Source: Streptomyces sp. NBC_00335 (GTDB taxonomy: Bacteria; Actinomycetota; Actinomycetes; Streptomycetales; Streptomycetaceae). From it: 64,000 nt of DNA. The DNA lies in assembly GCF_036127095.1 (NCBI RefSeq), contig NZ_CP108006.1, positions 1,984,001 to 2,048,000 on the forward strand, read 5' to 3'. The number at the start of each line of letters is the position of its first letter. The first letter of the stretch is position 1. Below are positions 35,643-43,502 of the stretch, piece after piece. Position numbers and translations under genes: made by a program. The notes under the pieces are model-generated. The model was given only the letters and a program-made list of their open reading frames with translations, made no database searches and was not told where the DNA came from.

Positions 35643-36038
35643 ATGCGCGTGCGCCGGCTGGGAGAGCTGGAAGCCGAGATAATGGACCGGGTATGGCTGT
35701 GGGAACGGCCCACTACGGTACGCGAGATCGTCGACGACATAAACCGGGGGCGCCAGGTCGCCTACACGACCGTCATGACGGTTGCCGACATCCTTCACCG
35801 CAAGGGATGGCTGCGCCGGGAGAAGGCCGGTCGCGCGTGGCTCTACGAGGCGGTCCGCAGTCGCGAGGAGTACACGGCAGGCCTCATGCAGGACGCGCTC
35901 GGCGACAGCCAGAACCGCGAGGCCGCCCTCTTGCATTTCGTGGAACGCATGTCCCACGAGGACGTGGAAACGCTGGACGCCGTACTGCGCGCCGCCCGGC
36001 GCGACCGACCGGCCAGCGGCCCCCGGAGCGGGCAATGA
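35643..36038 (+). CDS. BlaI/MecI/CopY-family repressor
   Basis: 131-residue winged-helix repressor: LGELEAEIMDRVW, VREIVDDIN and YTTVMTVADILHRKGWL are the family hallmarks of the DNA-binding domain (residues ~5-75), with a C-terminal dimerisation helix. ATG at 35643 is taken as start; GTG at 35649 with GAGGGGG 6-7 nt upstream is a real alternative. It overlaps the M56 peptidase gene by 4 nt. In other systems the peptidase cleaves the repressor; here a CsoR-like box suggests copper control instead of or besides beta-lactam sensing. Confidence 0.88.
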   Translation: MRVRRLGELEAEIMDRVWLWERPTTVREIVDDINRGRQVAYTTVMTVADILHRKGWLRREKAGRAWLYEAVRSREEYTAGLMQDALGDSQNREAALLHFVERMSHEDVETLDAVLRAARRDRPASGPRSGQ

Positions 36039-36946
36039 ACCACCATGTTCTACCTCCCCTCGGACTCGCCCTCGCCACCGGCGCGTTGCTGCCTTGGACG
36101 TTGGCCCGCGCCCGCTGGGCCCAGCAGGTTCCGCGGCTGGCGCTCACCGTGTGGACGGCATGCGGACTGATCTTCGCGCTCGCGGTGGCCCTGATCCCGG
36201 CACAACTGCTACTCCCCGGCAGGATCAGCCACCGGCTCGTCGACATGCCCCTGACCCTGACCCTTCCCTCCGTTCACCAACTGAGGCACGCGACCGGTCT
36301 CGAATACGCCGCGGCGGCTACCGCTCTCGCCGTCCTGACGTTGCCCGTCACCGGCTTCCTGCGTGAGGTCCTGCGGGCGCGTCGGGCCCGGTCCCGACAC
36401 GCAGGACTACTGCAATTGGTCGGTCGCTACGACGCGAGGCTGGGAGCGACCGTCTTGGACGACGCACGTCCTGCGGTCTACTGCCTTCCCGGGCGGTCGC
36501 GCCAGGTGGTGGTCTCGTCAGGGGCGGTCGCCGTTCTGACGGATCCTCAGTTGACCGCTGCCCTCCGGCACGAGCGGGCCCACATCGCGGGCCGTCATCA
36601 TTTGCTTGTCGCGGCGGCCAGAGCATACGCAACCGTCTTCCCCGGGCTGCCGCTGGCCCGGCTCGGCGGCGAGGCCGTACCACTCCTGCTGGAGATGGCA
36701 GCGGACGATCAAGCGATGCGTGCCGGTTCGCGGGAGGCACTGGCCACGGCGCTCTACACGCTGGCAGTCGGACGGTCACCGCGCGAGGCATTCGCGGCGA
36801 GCGGCCCCTCGGCAGCTCTGCGCATGCGCCGCATCCTCACTCCGCACCGTTCGGGACACCCCGTCTTGCGTGGGCTGTTCGCGGTCACGGCAGTGGCGGC
36901 GGCCATCACCCCGCTGATCCTCGCCTGTTGTTCGGTGCCGGGGTAG
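36035..36946 (+). CDS. M56-family membrane metallopeptidase (BlaR1/MecR1-like)
   Basis: 303-residue integral membrane peptidase with about three N-terminal hydrophobic segments, a cytoplasmic catalytic region with HERAH (His179-His183) followed by a downstream Glu/Asp-rich stretch (EMAADDQAM), and a C-terminal transmembrane segment. No extracellular penicillin-binding sensor domain is present, unlike BlaR1, so it is unlikely to sense beta-lactams directly. Translationally coupled (ATGA) to the BlaI-like repressor, its probable target. Confidence 0.87.
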   Translation: MNHHVLPPLGLALATGALLPWTLARARWAQQVPRLALTVWTACGLIFALAVALIPAQLLLPGRISHRLVDMPLTLTLPSVHQLRHATGLEYAAAATALAVLTLPVTGFLREVLRARRARSRHAGLLQLVGRYDARLGATVLDDARPAVYCLPGRSRQVVVSSGAVAVLTDPQLTAALRHERAHIAGRHHLLVAAARAYATVFPGLPLARLGGEAVPLLLEMAADDQAMRAGSREALATALYTLAVGRSPREAFAASGPSAALRMRRILTPHRSGHPVLRGLFAVTAVAAAITPLILACCSVPG

Positions 36947-37076
36947 CGGCCCCGGCCCCAACCACTCTAATTACTAAGCGAATTCGTAGATTTGACACTG
37001 GCTTCCCTCGCTCGAATTCCCCGCTATTGTGGGCGCGTGCGAGCGCGGAACCGGGAACGGCGAGAGGTATGGACAT

Positions 37077-37556
37077 ATGCTGCTGGCTCACGTCCGGACG
37101 GCAGCATCTAATGACGCCACATCGATTTCCCACCTTCTCGCCGAGGGGATTCGCGACAGCTACTGCCAAATCCTCGGCCGTACCGGCACCGAGCGGCTGG
37201 TTTCCGACCAGTGCGCCCTGCCCCGCCTAAGAGCTGAAATCGAAATGCCCGGCGGGGCACCGGGCTGGCTGGGCTGGCTAGTGGCCGCGGACGCGGACGG
37301 CATCATCCACGGTGTTGCGTCAGGTGGCGTCGCCGTTCCGACCCAGGGTGAGATATACGCCCTGTGCACGGCTCCCGGCCGGCGCCGCAAAGGCGTGGGT
37401 ACGGCATTACTTGCGGCGGTCACCATACGGATGGTCGCGTATGGCGCCACCTCACAACGAATCGGCCTTCCCATCGAGCAGGACCCTGCGCTGCCGTTCT
37501 TCACGCACCACGGCTTCGCCCTCGTCACGCCGCTCCGGCTCGGCCGCACTCTCTGA
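37077..37556 (+). CDS. GNAT-family acetyltransferase
   Basis: 159-residue protein with the acetyl-CoA site RRRKGVGTALL near residue 103 and the surrounding beta strands typical of GNAT. ATG at 37077 has GAGAGG ~9 nt upstream; an upstream GTG frame start lacks a site. Monocistronic or first of a small rightward group; the next gene starts 189 nt on with nothing evident between. Substrate unknown. Confidence 0.82.
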   Translation: MLLAHVRTAASNDATSISHLLAEGIRDSYCQILGRTGTERLVSDQCALPRLRAEIEMPGGAPGWLGWLVAADADGIIHGVASGGVAVPTQGEIYALCTAPGRRRKGVGTALLAAVTIRMVAYGATSQRIGLPIEQDPALPFFTHHGFALVTPLRLGRTL

Positions 37557-37745
37557 CATGCCGCGGGGCCAAAGCCGCTACCCCGCATCTCTCCAGACCG
37601 TGGCAGATCCACGCCATCGCGTGTTCACGCAGCCCTTTCCGCTGGTCCGTCGCCGCCCTACGGGACAGGATTTCCTCAACGGCGCGGCCCCGGCGGCACG
37701 GAACCTCGCCGGGACCGCTGGACCGGACGAGCCCCTGGAGGAGCG

Positions 37746-38636
37746 ATGCACACACCGAGCGGCACTTCCCTGCCCGTCGTGCCTGCAGCGCTTGTGCCGG
37801 TCCTGCCGTCCGAATACACGGGACAGTGTGAGGCACTGGGCACCAGCATCCGCGCCACCGCGGAATACCTGCCCGGCCTCGAGTCGACCTCTCCCGTCGA
37901 CAATGACTCGGTGTGGCTGCACGACGCACTGCTCGGCCCCCACAGCGCCGACATCGTCCGCTACTTGAGGCTGGCTCGGGCCACTGGCGGCCCGGTCCTC
38001 GACCTCGGCTCAGGGGCGGGTCGACTCGCCGTTCCCTTCGCCCGGCACGGCTTCCTCGTCGAGGCTGTCGACCGGGACGCTTCGAGCCTGGAACGGCTCC
38101 AGACGTGGGGCCGACGGATCGGGCCGCAGGTGTCGCGGCTGGTGATCCCCACTCGCGCCGACCTCGCGGAGTTGCACCTGCGGCGCACGTACCGTCTGGC
38201 GTTGCTCGCCGGGACGATGGTCTCTGCCGTATCGCCACGGGTGCGCCCCGAACTACTGCGCGAGATCGCATCACACCTGGACCCCGGCGGCGCGCTCGCC
38301 CTTGACTACACGGCGCACCAGCTGCGGGGGCTGTCCGAGGATCCCCACCGCACCTGGGCTTTCCAAGTTCCCCGCTTCGACGGGATCGAGGAGTGGGTGG
38401 TGGCTCGCCAGGTCTTCGACTTGGCGGACATGAGCGAGCGCATCACGTACTACGCGGTCCGGACGGGCAAGTCGAGTTCGGAGCGGGTGGTCCTGACCAC
38501 CGACAAGTGGGTCATCGACCCGCAACGGCTCACGGACGAGCTGCACGCGGCCGGACTCCGCATCGAGGGCCGGCGACGCCGCCGTATCGACGAGCGGACC
38601 GAGAGCGTGTTCCTCGTTTGCCGGGCCCACGCCTGA
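37746..38636 (+). CDS. SAM-dependent methyltransferase
   Basis: 296-residue class I methyltransferase. Motif I is VLDLGSGAGRLAVPFARHG near residue 80, followed by an acidic motif II (VEAVDRD). A ~60-residue N-terminal extension precedes it and a beta-rich C-terminal half follows. ATG at 37746 follows GGAGGAGCG at short spacing. The neighbouring GNAT and Fur genes give no clear pathway. Similar proteins occur in some RiPP loci, but no precursor peptide is visible next to it. Confidence 0.82.
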   Translation: MHTPSGTSLPVVPAALVPVLPSEYTGQCEALGTSIRATAEYLPGLESTSPVDNDSVWLHDALLGPHSADIVRYLRLARATGGPVLDLGSGAGRLAVPFARHGFLVEAVDRDASSLERLQTWGRRIGPQVSRLVIPTRADLAELHLRRTYRLALLAGTMVSAVSPRVRPELLREIASHLDPGGALALDYTAHQLRGLSEDPHRTWAFQVPRFDGIEEWVVARQVFDLADMSERITYYAVRTGKSSSERVVLTTDKWVIDPQRLTDELHAAGLRIEGRRRRRIDERTESVFLVCRAHA

Positions 38637-38763
38637 CGACCGCAGCGACCGACTCCGCCCACTTCCCTCCCAGTCGGGCAGGCAAGAGGTACGATGCCCT
38701 CAAACCTTTGGGTCGACCAGGTGATGGACACCTGCTGACAGGGGTGGCGGAGGAGTGGCTGGC

Positions 38764-39192
38764 GTGCAGGTGTCAACGGGCCGTGAGGCGGTGATCCAGC
38801 GCCTCCGTGACGTAGGACTGCGGGTCACAGGGCCCCGCCTGGAGGTGCTCCAGGTCATGGCAGCGGGTGGCCACATGGACGTCGAGACCATCACCGCGAC
38901 CGCCCGTGAGCGGCTCGGCACCCTGACCAGCCAGGCCGTCTACGAGATGCTTCGCCACTTCCTCGATACGGGCTTGGCCACAAAGTTCGACCGCCCTGGA
39001 CTGCCGGCCGTCTTCGAGATCTCAGGCACACCTCACCAGCATGCGCTCTGCGTGCGCTGCGGCCGGGTGGAGAACGTGGAATCCGAGGTGCCGAAAGCGA
39101 TCGGCGAGGGTCTCCAGGAGTGGCAGATGGGCGAAGCGGATGTAGTGTTCAAGGGCTTGTGCCCCGACTGCCTCCGTGCAGCGGGGGATTGA
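38764..39192 (+). CDS. Fur-family metalloregulator (FurA/CatR-like)
   Basis: 142-residue Fur protein with winged helix (LRVTGPRLEVLQVM; LTSQAVYEML) and C-terminal metal-binding domain containing the HQHALCVRC and LCPDC motifs, two CxxC pairs for structural zinc. GTG at 38764 is preferred because AGGAG sits 8 nt upstream; GTG at 38755 abuts that site. FurA in Streptomyces commonly controls a catalase-peroxidase, but none is adjacent here, so its target is unclear. Confidence 0.88.
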   Translation: MQVSTGREAVIQRLRDVGLRVTGPRLEVLQVMAAGGHMDVETITATARERLGTLTSQAVYEMLRHFLDTGLATKFDRPGLPAVFEISGTPHQHALCVRCGRVENVESEVPKAIGEGLQEWQMGEADVVFKGLCPDCLRAAGD

Positions 39193-39246
39193 GCCTGAGT
39201 CCGGAGGGGGTGCTGCACTCTGAGCAGGTACGGGATCGGTCCGCGA

Positions 39247-40248
39247 GTGGGCGACCAGACCCTCGCGCTTTACCTTGAGCTTCGTGAGCGCCCGGAGTCC
39301 GGAGTCGAGAAGATCGCAGCCTCCCTCGGATTCTCGACCGAAGAGCGCGAGCGCTGTCTGGCCGAGCTTTCCGGACTCGGTCTACTTGATCACCACGGGG
39401 CCAGAGACAGCCGCACTGCCGTCGAACCGGGCATCGCACTGCTCGGGCTCCTCCGTGCCGAACGGGAACGCCTGCAGAACCGGCTGATAGAGACCGGCCG
39501 CTTCCACGACACCCTGGACATTCTGGCCGGGCCCGTCTTGCGGGCCGGCGCCACACCCGAGCGTGAGATCGGGGTCGAGATCGTGACCGACCTCAGCCGC
39601 GTCCACCTGGAGCGAGCCGGAATCTCCGAGTCCGTGGCACACGACCGTCAGACCATGCATACAGGAGCGGTCGGCCGCGAGGAGAGCGAACAGACGCTCG
39701 AAGAAGATCGGCGACAGCTGGCGCGCGGTGTGAGGGTGCGAGCCATGTATGGGCGCCGCGCGGCCTCTGTACCGGACATGGCGCGGCACCTGCGAGATCG
39801 AGCCGAACTGGGGGTGGAAATAAGACTTTCCCCCGTGGTCCCGATGAACATGTTCCTCGCGGACGAGAATTTCGCCCTCCTACCCATCGACCTGCACGAT
39901 CTCTCCGCGGGCGCCATCATCGCGCGGGGATCCGCACTGGTCGGCTCGTACCTGGCGCTGTACGAGTACTGCTGGCATTGCGCGACGCCCCACGGGGAGG
40001 ACTCCCCTGCCGAGCGCGGCGGCGACGGGCTGTCTGAACAGCAGGTAGCCGCACTTCACATGCTCGCCTCAGGCGTAAAGGACGAGGAGGTAGCCCGCAA
40101 CCTGGGGGTGTCCCTGCGCACCGCGAGTCGCCTCCTCTCGGAAATCATGCAGGAGTTGGGGGCCGCGAGCCGCTTCGAGGCGGGGGTCAAGGCGGCCCGT
40201 CTCGGTTGGCTGGACGCGAGGAGCAGCACGCCGGAGGGCCCTGCGTGA
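39247..40248 (+). CDS. Two-domain HTH regulator (TrmB-like N-terminus, LuxR-type C-terminus), copy 1
   Basis: 333-residue cytoplasmic regulator. An N-terminal winged-helix-like region (residues ~5-60) is followed by a central ligand or phospho-mimic fold and a C-terminal LuxR HTH (GLSEQQVAALHMLASGVKDE, then VARNLGVSLRTASRLLSEIM). The GTG start lacks a strong ribosome site, but no other in-frame start lies upstream. Closely paralogous to the next gene; both contain the RLSPVVPMNM/RLSPAVPMNM stretch. Target unknown. Confidence 0.82.
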   Translation: MGDQTLALYLELRERPESGVEKIAASLGFSTEERERCLAELSGLGLLDHHGARDSRTAVEPGIALLGLLRAERERLQNRLIETGRFHDTLDILAGPVLRAGATPEREIGVEIVTDLSRVHLERAGISESVAHDRQTMHTGAVGREESEQTLEEDRRQLARGVRVRAMYGRRAASVPDMARHLRDRAELGVEIRLSPVVPMNMFLADENFALLPIDLHDLSAGAIIARGSALVGSYLALYEYCWHCATPHGEDSPAERGGDGLSEQQVAALHMLASGVKDEEVARNLGVSLRTASRLLSEIMQELGAASRFEAGVKAARLGWLDARSSTPEGPA

Positions 40249-40342
40249 CCTGCCCCACAAGCCACTTCGGGGCCGGAAGTTCTTGTCCCGGCGTGTGGCA
40301 AGGTGTGGCGGGCATTCTGATGATCAGGGGGGTCACTTCACA

Positions 40343-41395
40343 ATGTCGACGGGTGACGACAGCAGCGGTATCCAGTCGGCCGAGAGGGTTCTCGCGCTTT
40401 ACCAGGAACTCCGCCAGCGCGGGGTGTCCAATCTCGACGAGGTCTTCGATGAGCTGAAGTTACCGCCGGAAGAGTACGAACAGCGACGTGCGGAACTGAT
40501 CGCCCTCGGCCTCATCGTGCCGACCAGCACCACCCACGCCACACGTGCCGATCTCCAGGCGGGTACCTGGGAGTCCGGACCGGATACGGTTGCCGTGGTC
40601 GACCCCGAGATCGCTCTTCTCCGCATGCTGCAGCAGGAGCGCGAGCGTCTCCGGGAGCATCTGGACGAGTCCGACCGTGCCTACAGCACTCTCGAAGCAT
40701 TAGTGGGGAGATTTCTTCGGCCCGGCTCGCTGAACGGCTCCGAAGTCGAGGTAGAGCTTCTCAGTGATTACCGGAGGATCCAGCAGGCGCTGGAGGACAT
40801 CACGGATGTCATCCAGCACAACCTCGCGTCCATGCACGTAACCGCCCTTGTGCGCGAGGTCGCGGACCGCGTACTCAGCCGGGATCTGAGGCAGATCGAG
40901 AACGGCGTGCGCATCCGCGCCATCTACCACCAACGCATCACCGCATCCCCGGAGGCAGCCGAGATGCTGCGCCGCCGGGTAGAAGTGGGCGTCGAGATCC
41001 GGCTGTCCCCCGCGGTCCCCATGAACATGATCATCGCGGATCAGCAGTTCGCCGTTCTCCCCGTCCACCGCGAGGACCGGGCCGCCGGCGCGATCCTGGC
41101 TCGCGGGCCGGCGCTCGTCCGCTCGTATCTGGCGCTGTACGAGCACTGTTGGCACACGGCGACTCCGTACGGCGACGACGTCACTGCCGAACGCGGCGGG
41201 GACGGCCTGTCCGAACAGCAGCGGGCCGCTCTCAAAATGCTGGCTTCGGGCATGAAGGACGAAAAGATCGCCCGAAGTCTGGGAGTCTCGTTGAGGACAG
41301 TGAGTCGCATGCTGTCCGAGGTGATGCAGGAGCTCGGTGCGTCGAGCCGCTTCGAGGCCGGCGTACGCGCCTATCGGCTCGGCTGGCTCGACTGA
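40343..41395 (+). CDS. Two-domain HTH regulator, copy 2
   Basis: 350-residue paralogue of the preceding protein, same architecture: N-terminal winged helix (VLALYQELRQRGVSNLDEV), coiled middle (LLRMLQQERERLREHLDESD), sensor-like core and C-terminal LuxR HTH (LGVSLRTVSRMLSEVMQELG). ATG at 40343 has GGGGGG ~11 nt upstream. The pair arose by tandem duplication. It converges on a small secreted-peptide gene, the only nearby candidate target. Confidence 0.85.
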   Translation: MSTGDDSSGIQSAERVLALYQELRQRGVSNLDEVFDELKLPPEEYEQRRAELIALGLIVPTSTTHATRADLQAGTWESGPDTVAVVDPEIALLRMLQQERERLREHLDESDRAYSTLEALVGRFLRPGSLNGSEVEVELLSDYRRIQQALEDITDVIQHNLASMHVTALVREVADRVLSRDLRQIENGVRIRAIYHQRITASPEAAEMLRRRVEVGVEIRLSPAVPMNMIIADQQFAVLPVHREDRAAGAILARGPALVRSYLALYEHCWHTATPYGDDVTAERGGDGLSEQQRAALKMLASGMKDEKIARSLGVSLRTVSRMLSEVMQELGASSRFEAGVRAYRLGWLD

Positions 41396-41463
41396 CTCCT
41401 GCCCGATTCCGACCTGCACAGTGGCGAATACTGACGCGCCGCTTCGGACCGCAAGGCCGAAAA

Positions 41464-41497
41464 GCCCCGTGTTCGCCTGGAGCGGCGATCACGGGGC
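41464..41497. terminator. Hairpin between the regulator and the secreted-peptide gene
   Basis: GCCCCGTG pairs with CACGGGGC with additional internal pairing. It lies between two convergent genes and can serve both. Confidence 0.6.
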
Positions 41498-41511
41498 GCG
41501 CTTCGTCGGCG

Positions 41512-41826
41512 TCAATTGCCCGGAGCCACCGGGGCCGGCTTGGTGGAGTCCCAGCCGTTTCCGTTCGACGGAGTCGGAGACGGCACCGGGGTGTCGGCAC
41601 CGTCCGCCGACGCCGGGGTCGGCTTGGCGAAGTCCCAGCCGTTGCCGTTCGACGGGCTCGGGGACGGAGCACCAGGGTCGGAACCCTCGGCCACCGAGCG
41701 CTGCGAAGCGGTCGCCGACGGGGATACCGCGACCGCCGCTCCGCCGGCGACCGCGGTACAGAGCAGGAGCGCGAGGGCGAACTGGCCGGCCGTCTTGCGA
41801 ATTCCGGTGGTGTGCCCAGCAGACAT
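41512..41826 (-). CDS. Small secreted peptide with two SNGNGWD repeats
   Basis: 104-residue exported protein. A signal peptide (RKTAGQFALALLLCTAVAGG) ends near residue 40, leaving a ~60-residue Pro/Ser/Asn-rich mature part with two copies of PSPxPSNGNGWDxxKPxP. ATG at 41826 has an excellent GGAGGAATC site. No cysteines in the mature part, no known family recognised. The duplicated motif with an invariant Trp-Asp suggests a defined unit (signal, scaffold or modified peptide). Convergent with the tandem HTH regulators. Confidence 0.78.
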   Translation of the reverse strand: MSAGHTTGIRKTAGQFALALLLCTAVAGGAAVAVSPSATASQRSVAEGSDPGAPSPSPSNGNGWDFAKPTPASADGADTPVPSPTPSNGNGWDSTKPAPVAPGN

Positions 41827-42056
41827 GATTCCTCCAGGAATGTGGAATGCGATTTCCGCCTTCGTAGGCCCCGTGCCGCCGGGATCCCCTTGAAGACATC
41901 TCTATTCTTGTCGCACTCCCAAGGCTGAATCCAGTATTCCTCCATGCGTGGAAACGCCATGGCGTGGATGAGACAAGAGACGTCAACACGCCACGATCCC
42001 GCGAGAGTTCATACAGACGTTACAGTTCCAGTTCTTTGGTCAGACCAAAAGAGATG
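41827..42056. other. Intergenic gap with AT-rich palindrome at 42035-42049
   Basis: No gene. The palindrome TTTGGTC-A-GACCAAA lies 8-22 nt past the glycosyltransferase stop (minus strand) and could be a terminator hairpin or an operator. The promoter of the secreted peptide should lie near 41830-41900. Confidence 0.5.
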
Positions 42057-43373
42057 TTAGGCTGGTATTCCGGCCTTCTCCACCCTCCAGGAGGGAAGCG
42101 CCGGTGAGGCAGGAGCGTGCCGTCGCTCCTGCCTCATTTGCGTTCCGGCAGGCCGCTGCGCACACAGTGCGCGCCGATACACCTCCAGCGTCCGCGTGGC
42201 CGCGGCCTGCCAGCTCATCGCCTGCGCATGGCGCACCGCGGCCCCGCCCATGCTCACGACGACCTCGGGATGCTGCGCGAACCACCGCAGGCAGCGGGCG
42301 TAGTCCACCGGATCGTGGCCGGGCACCAGCACTCCGGTCACCCCGTCCCACACGGCCGTCGGCAGTCCACCGACGGCCGCCGCCAGTACAGGGGTTCCGC
42401 ACGCCTGCGCCTCCAGCGCGACCAGCCCGAAGGACTCGCTGCGCGAGGGCACCACGAGAACGTCCGCCGCCCGGTACCAGTCCGCCAGCTCCGCCTGCAC
42501 CACGGGCGGAAGGCACCGGAGTACGTCCGCCACCCCCAGCTCGCGCGCCAGGTCCCAGGGTCCGCCGACCGGTCCGGCGCCCGAGTGTCCGCCGACCACC
42601 GGGACAAGAAGACGGCTGCGCAGCGCAGAGTCGGTCCTCAGGAGCTCGGCGACCGCTCTCACGAGGACATCCGGCCCTTTGAGTGGCTGAATTCGTCCCG
42701 CGTACACGGGGATGAAGGCCCCGGTGGGCAACCCGAGTCGCGCCCGCGCCGCTGCCCGACCGTCACCGGGGTGGAAGGTGTCCAGATCCACGCCCGGTCG
42801 GACCACGTCGACACGAGGTGCCGACGCCCCGTAGAGGCCCCGCAACGCCCCAGCCTCGTCTGCCGTGTTGGCGATCAGCCTGTCCGCAGAGGCGGTGACT
42901 TGCTGCTCGCCCCGGATCCGCAGCTCGGGCTCGGGGGTGTCGCCGGCGGCGAGGGCGGCGTTCTTCACCAGGCCGAGGGTGTGTGCGGTGTGTACAAGCG
43001 GTATCCCCCAACCGGCGGCGGCGATGCGGCCGGCCTGGCCGGAGAGCCAGTAGTGGGAGTGGACCAGATCGTAGCGCCGCCTCTCCTTCATCAGCGCCAG
43101 CGAGAACGGCACCACCAGACCCGGCATGTCCTCCTTGGGGAGGGCGGCGCGGGGCCCCGCGTGCAGATGGCGGACTCGTACACCCGGGGCGAGGTCGACC
43201 TGGGACGGCCGGCCCTCACCGCGACAGCGGGTGAAGAGGTCTACTTCAATGCCTTGTTCGGCGAGAGCGCGGGAGAGCTGAACCATGTAGACGTTCATGC
43301 CGCCCGCGTCCCCGGTGCCGGGCTGGTGGAGCGGCGAGGTGTGGACACTGAGCATGGCGACGCGCAGGGACAC
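42057..43373 (-). CDS. MshA-like family 4 glycosyltransferase
   Basis: 438-residue GT-B enzyme. The N-terminus VAMLSVHTSPL followed by QPGTGDAGGMNVYM is the hallmark of MshA, which transfers GlcNAc from UDP-GlcNAc to 1-L-myo-inositol-1-phosphate. The donor-site region is also present (GRIQPLKGPDVLV; PSRSESFGLVALEAQACGTPV with the E-x7-E pattern). GTG at 43373 has AGGAG 7 nt upstream. It is the last gene of the leftward AsnB group. Streptomyces carries a housekeeping mshA elsewhere, so this is likely a cluster-specific paralogue acting on inositol phosphate or a related polyol. Confidence 0.87.
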   Translation of the reverse strand: MSLRVAMLSVHTSPLHQPGTGDAGGMNVYMVQLSRALAEQGIEVDLFTRCRGEGRPSQVDLAPGVRVRHLHAGPRAALPKEDMPGLVVPFSLALMKERRRYDLVHSHYWLSGQAGRIAAAGWGIPLVHTAHTLGLVKNAALAAGDTPEPELRIRGEQQVTASADRLIANTADEAGALRGLYGASAPRVDVVRPGVDLDTFHPGDGRAAARARLGLPTGAFIPVYAGRIQPLKGPDVLVRAVAELLRTDSALRSRLLVPVVGGHSGAGPVGGPWDLARELGVADVLRCLPPVVQAELADWYRAADVLVVPSRSESFGLVALEAQACGTPVLAAAVGGLPTAVWDGVTGVLVPGHDPVDYARCLRWFAQHPEVVVSMGGAAVRHAQAMSWQAAATRTLEVYRRALCAQRPAGTQMRQERRHAPASPALPSWRVEKAGIPA

Positions 43374-43502
43374 GTGGAGCTCCTATGGGAACGGGCCACG
43401 TGCCCTGCGCCCGCCGCGTGGCCGGCCGGCGCACCACGCGGCGAAGGGGGGATCTTGCCGTTTTACTGTCTTGCGTCTGAGGGCCTGCCCGGGGCCGCCC
43501 GG

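Noticed and set aside
36035..36946. Beta-lactam resistance sensor BlaR1
   Set aside because: HERAH is present, but the protein ends at 303 residues with no penicillin-binding sensor domain and no beta-lactamase gene nearby.
37746..38636. Daptide-type RiPP methyltransferase
   Set aside because: Size and motif I would fit, but no precursor peptide, decarboxylase or aminotransferase genes lie next to it.
42035..42049. CRISPR-like or attachment-site palindrome TTTGGTCAGACCAAA
   Set aside because: Single copy with no repeat-spacer series, integrase or tRNA gene nearby; more likely a small terminator hairpin after the glycosyltransferase.
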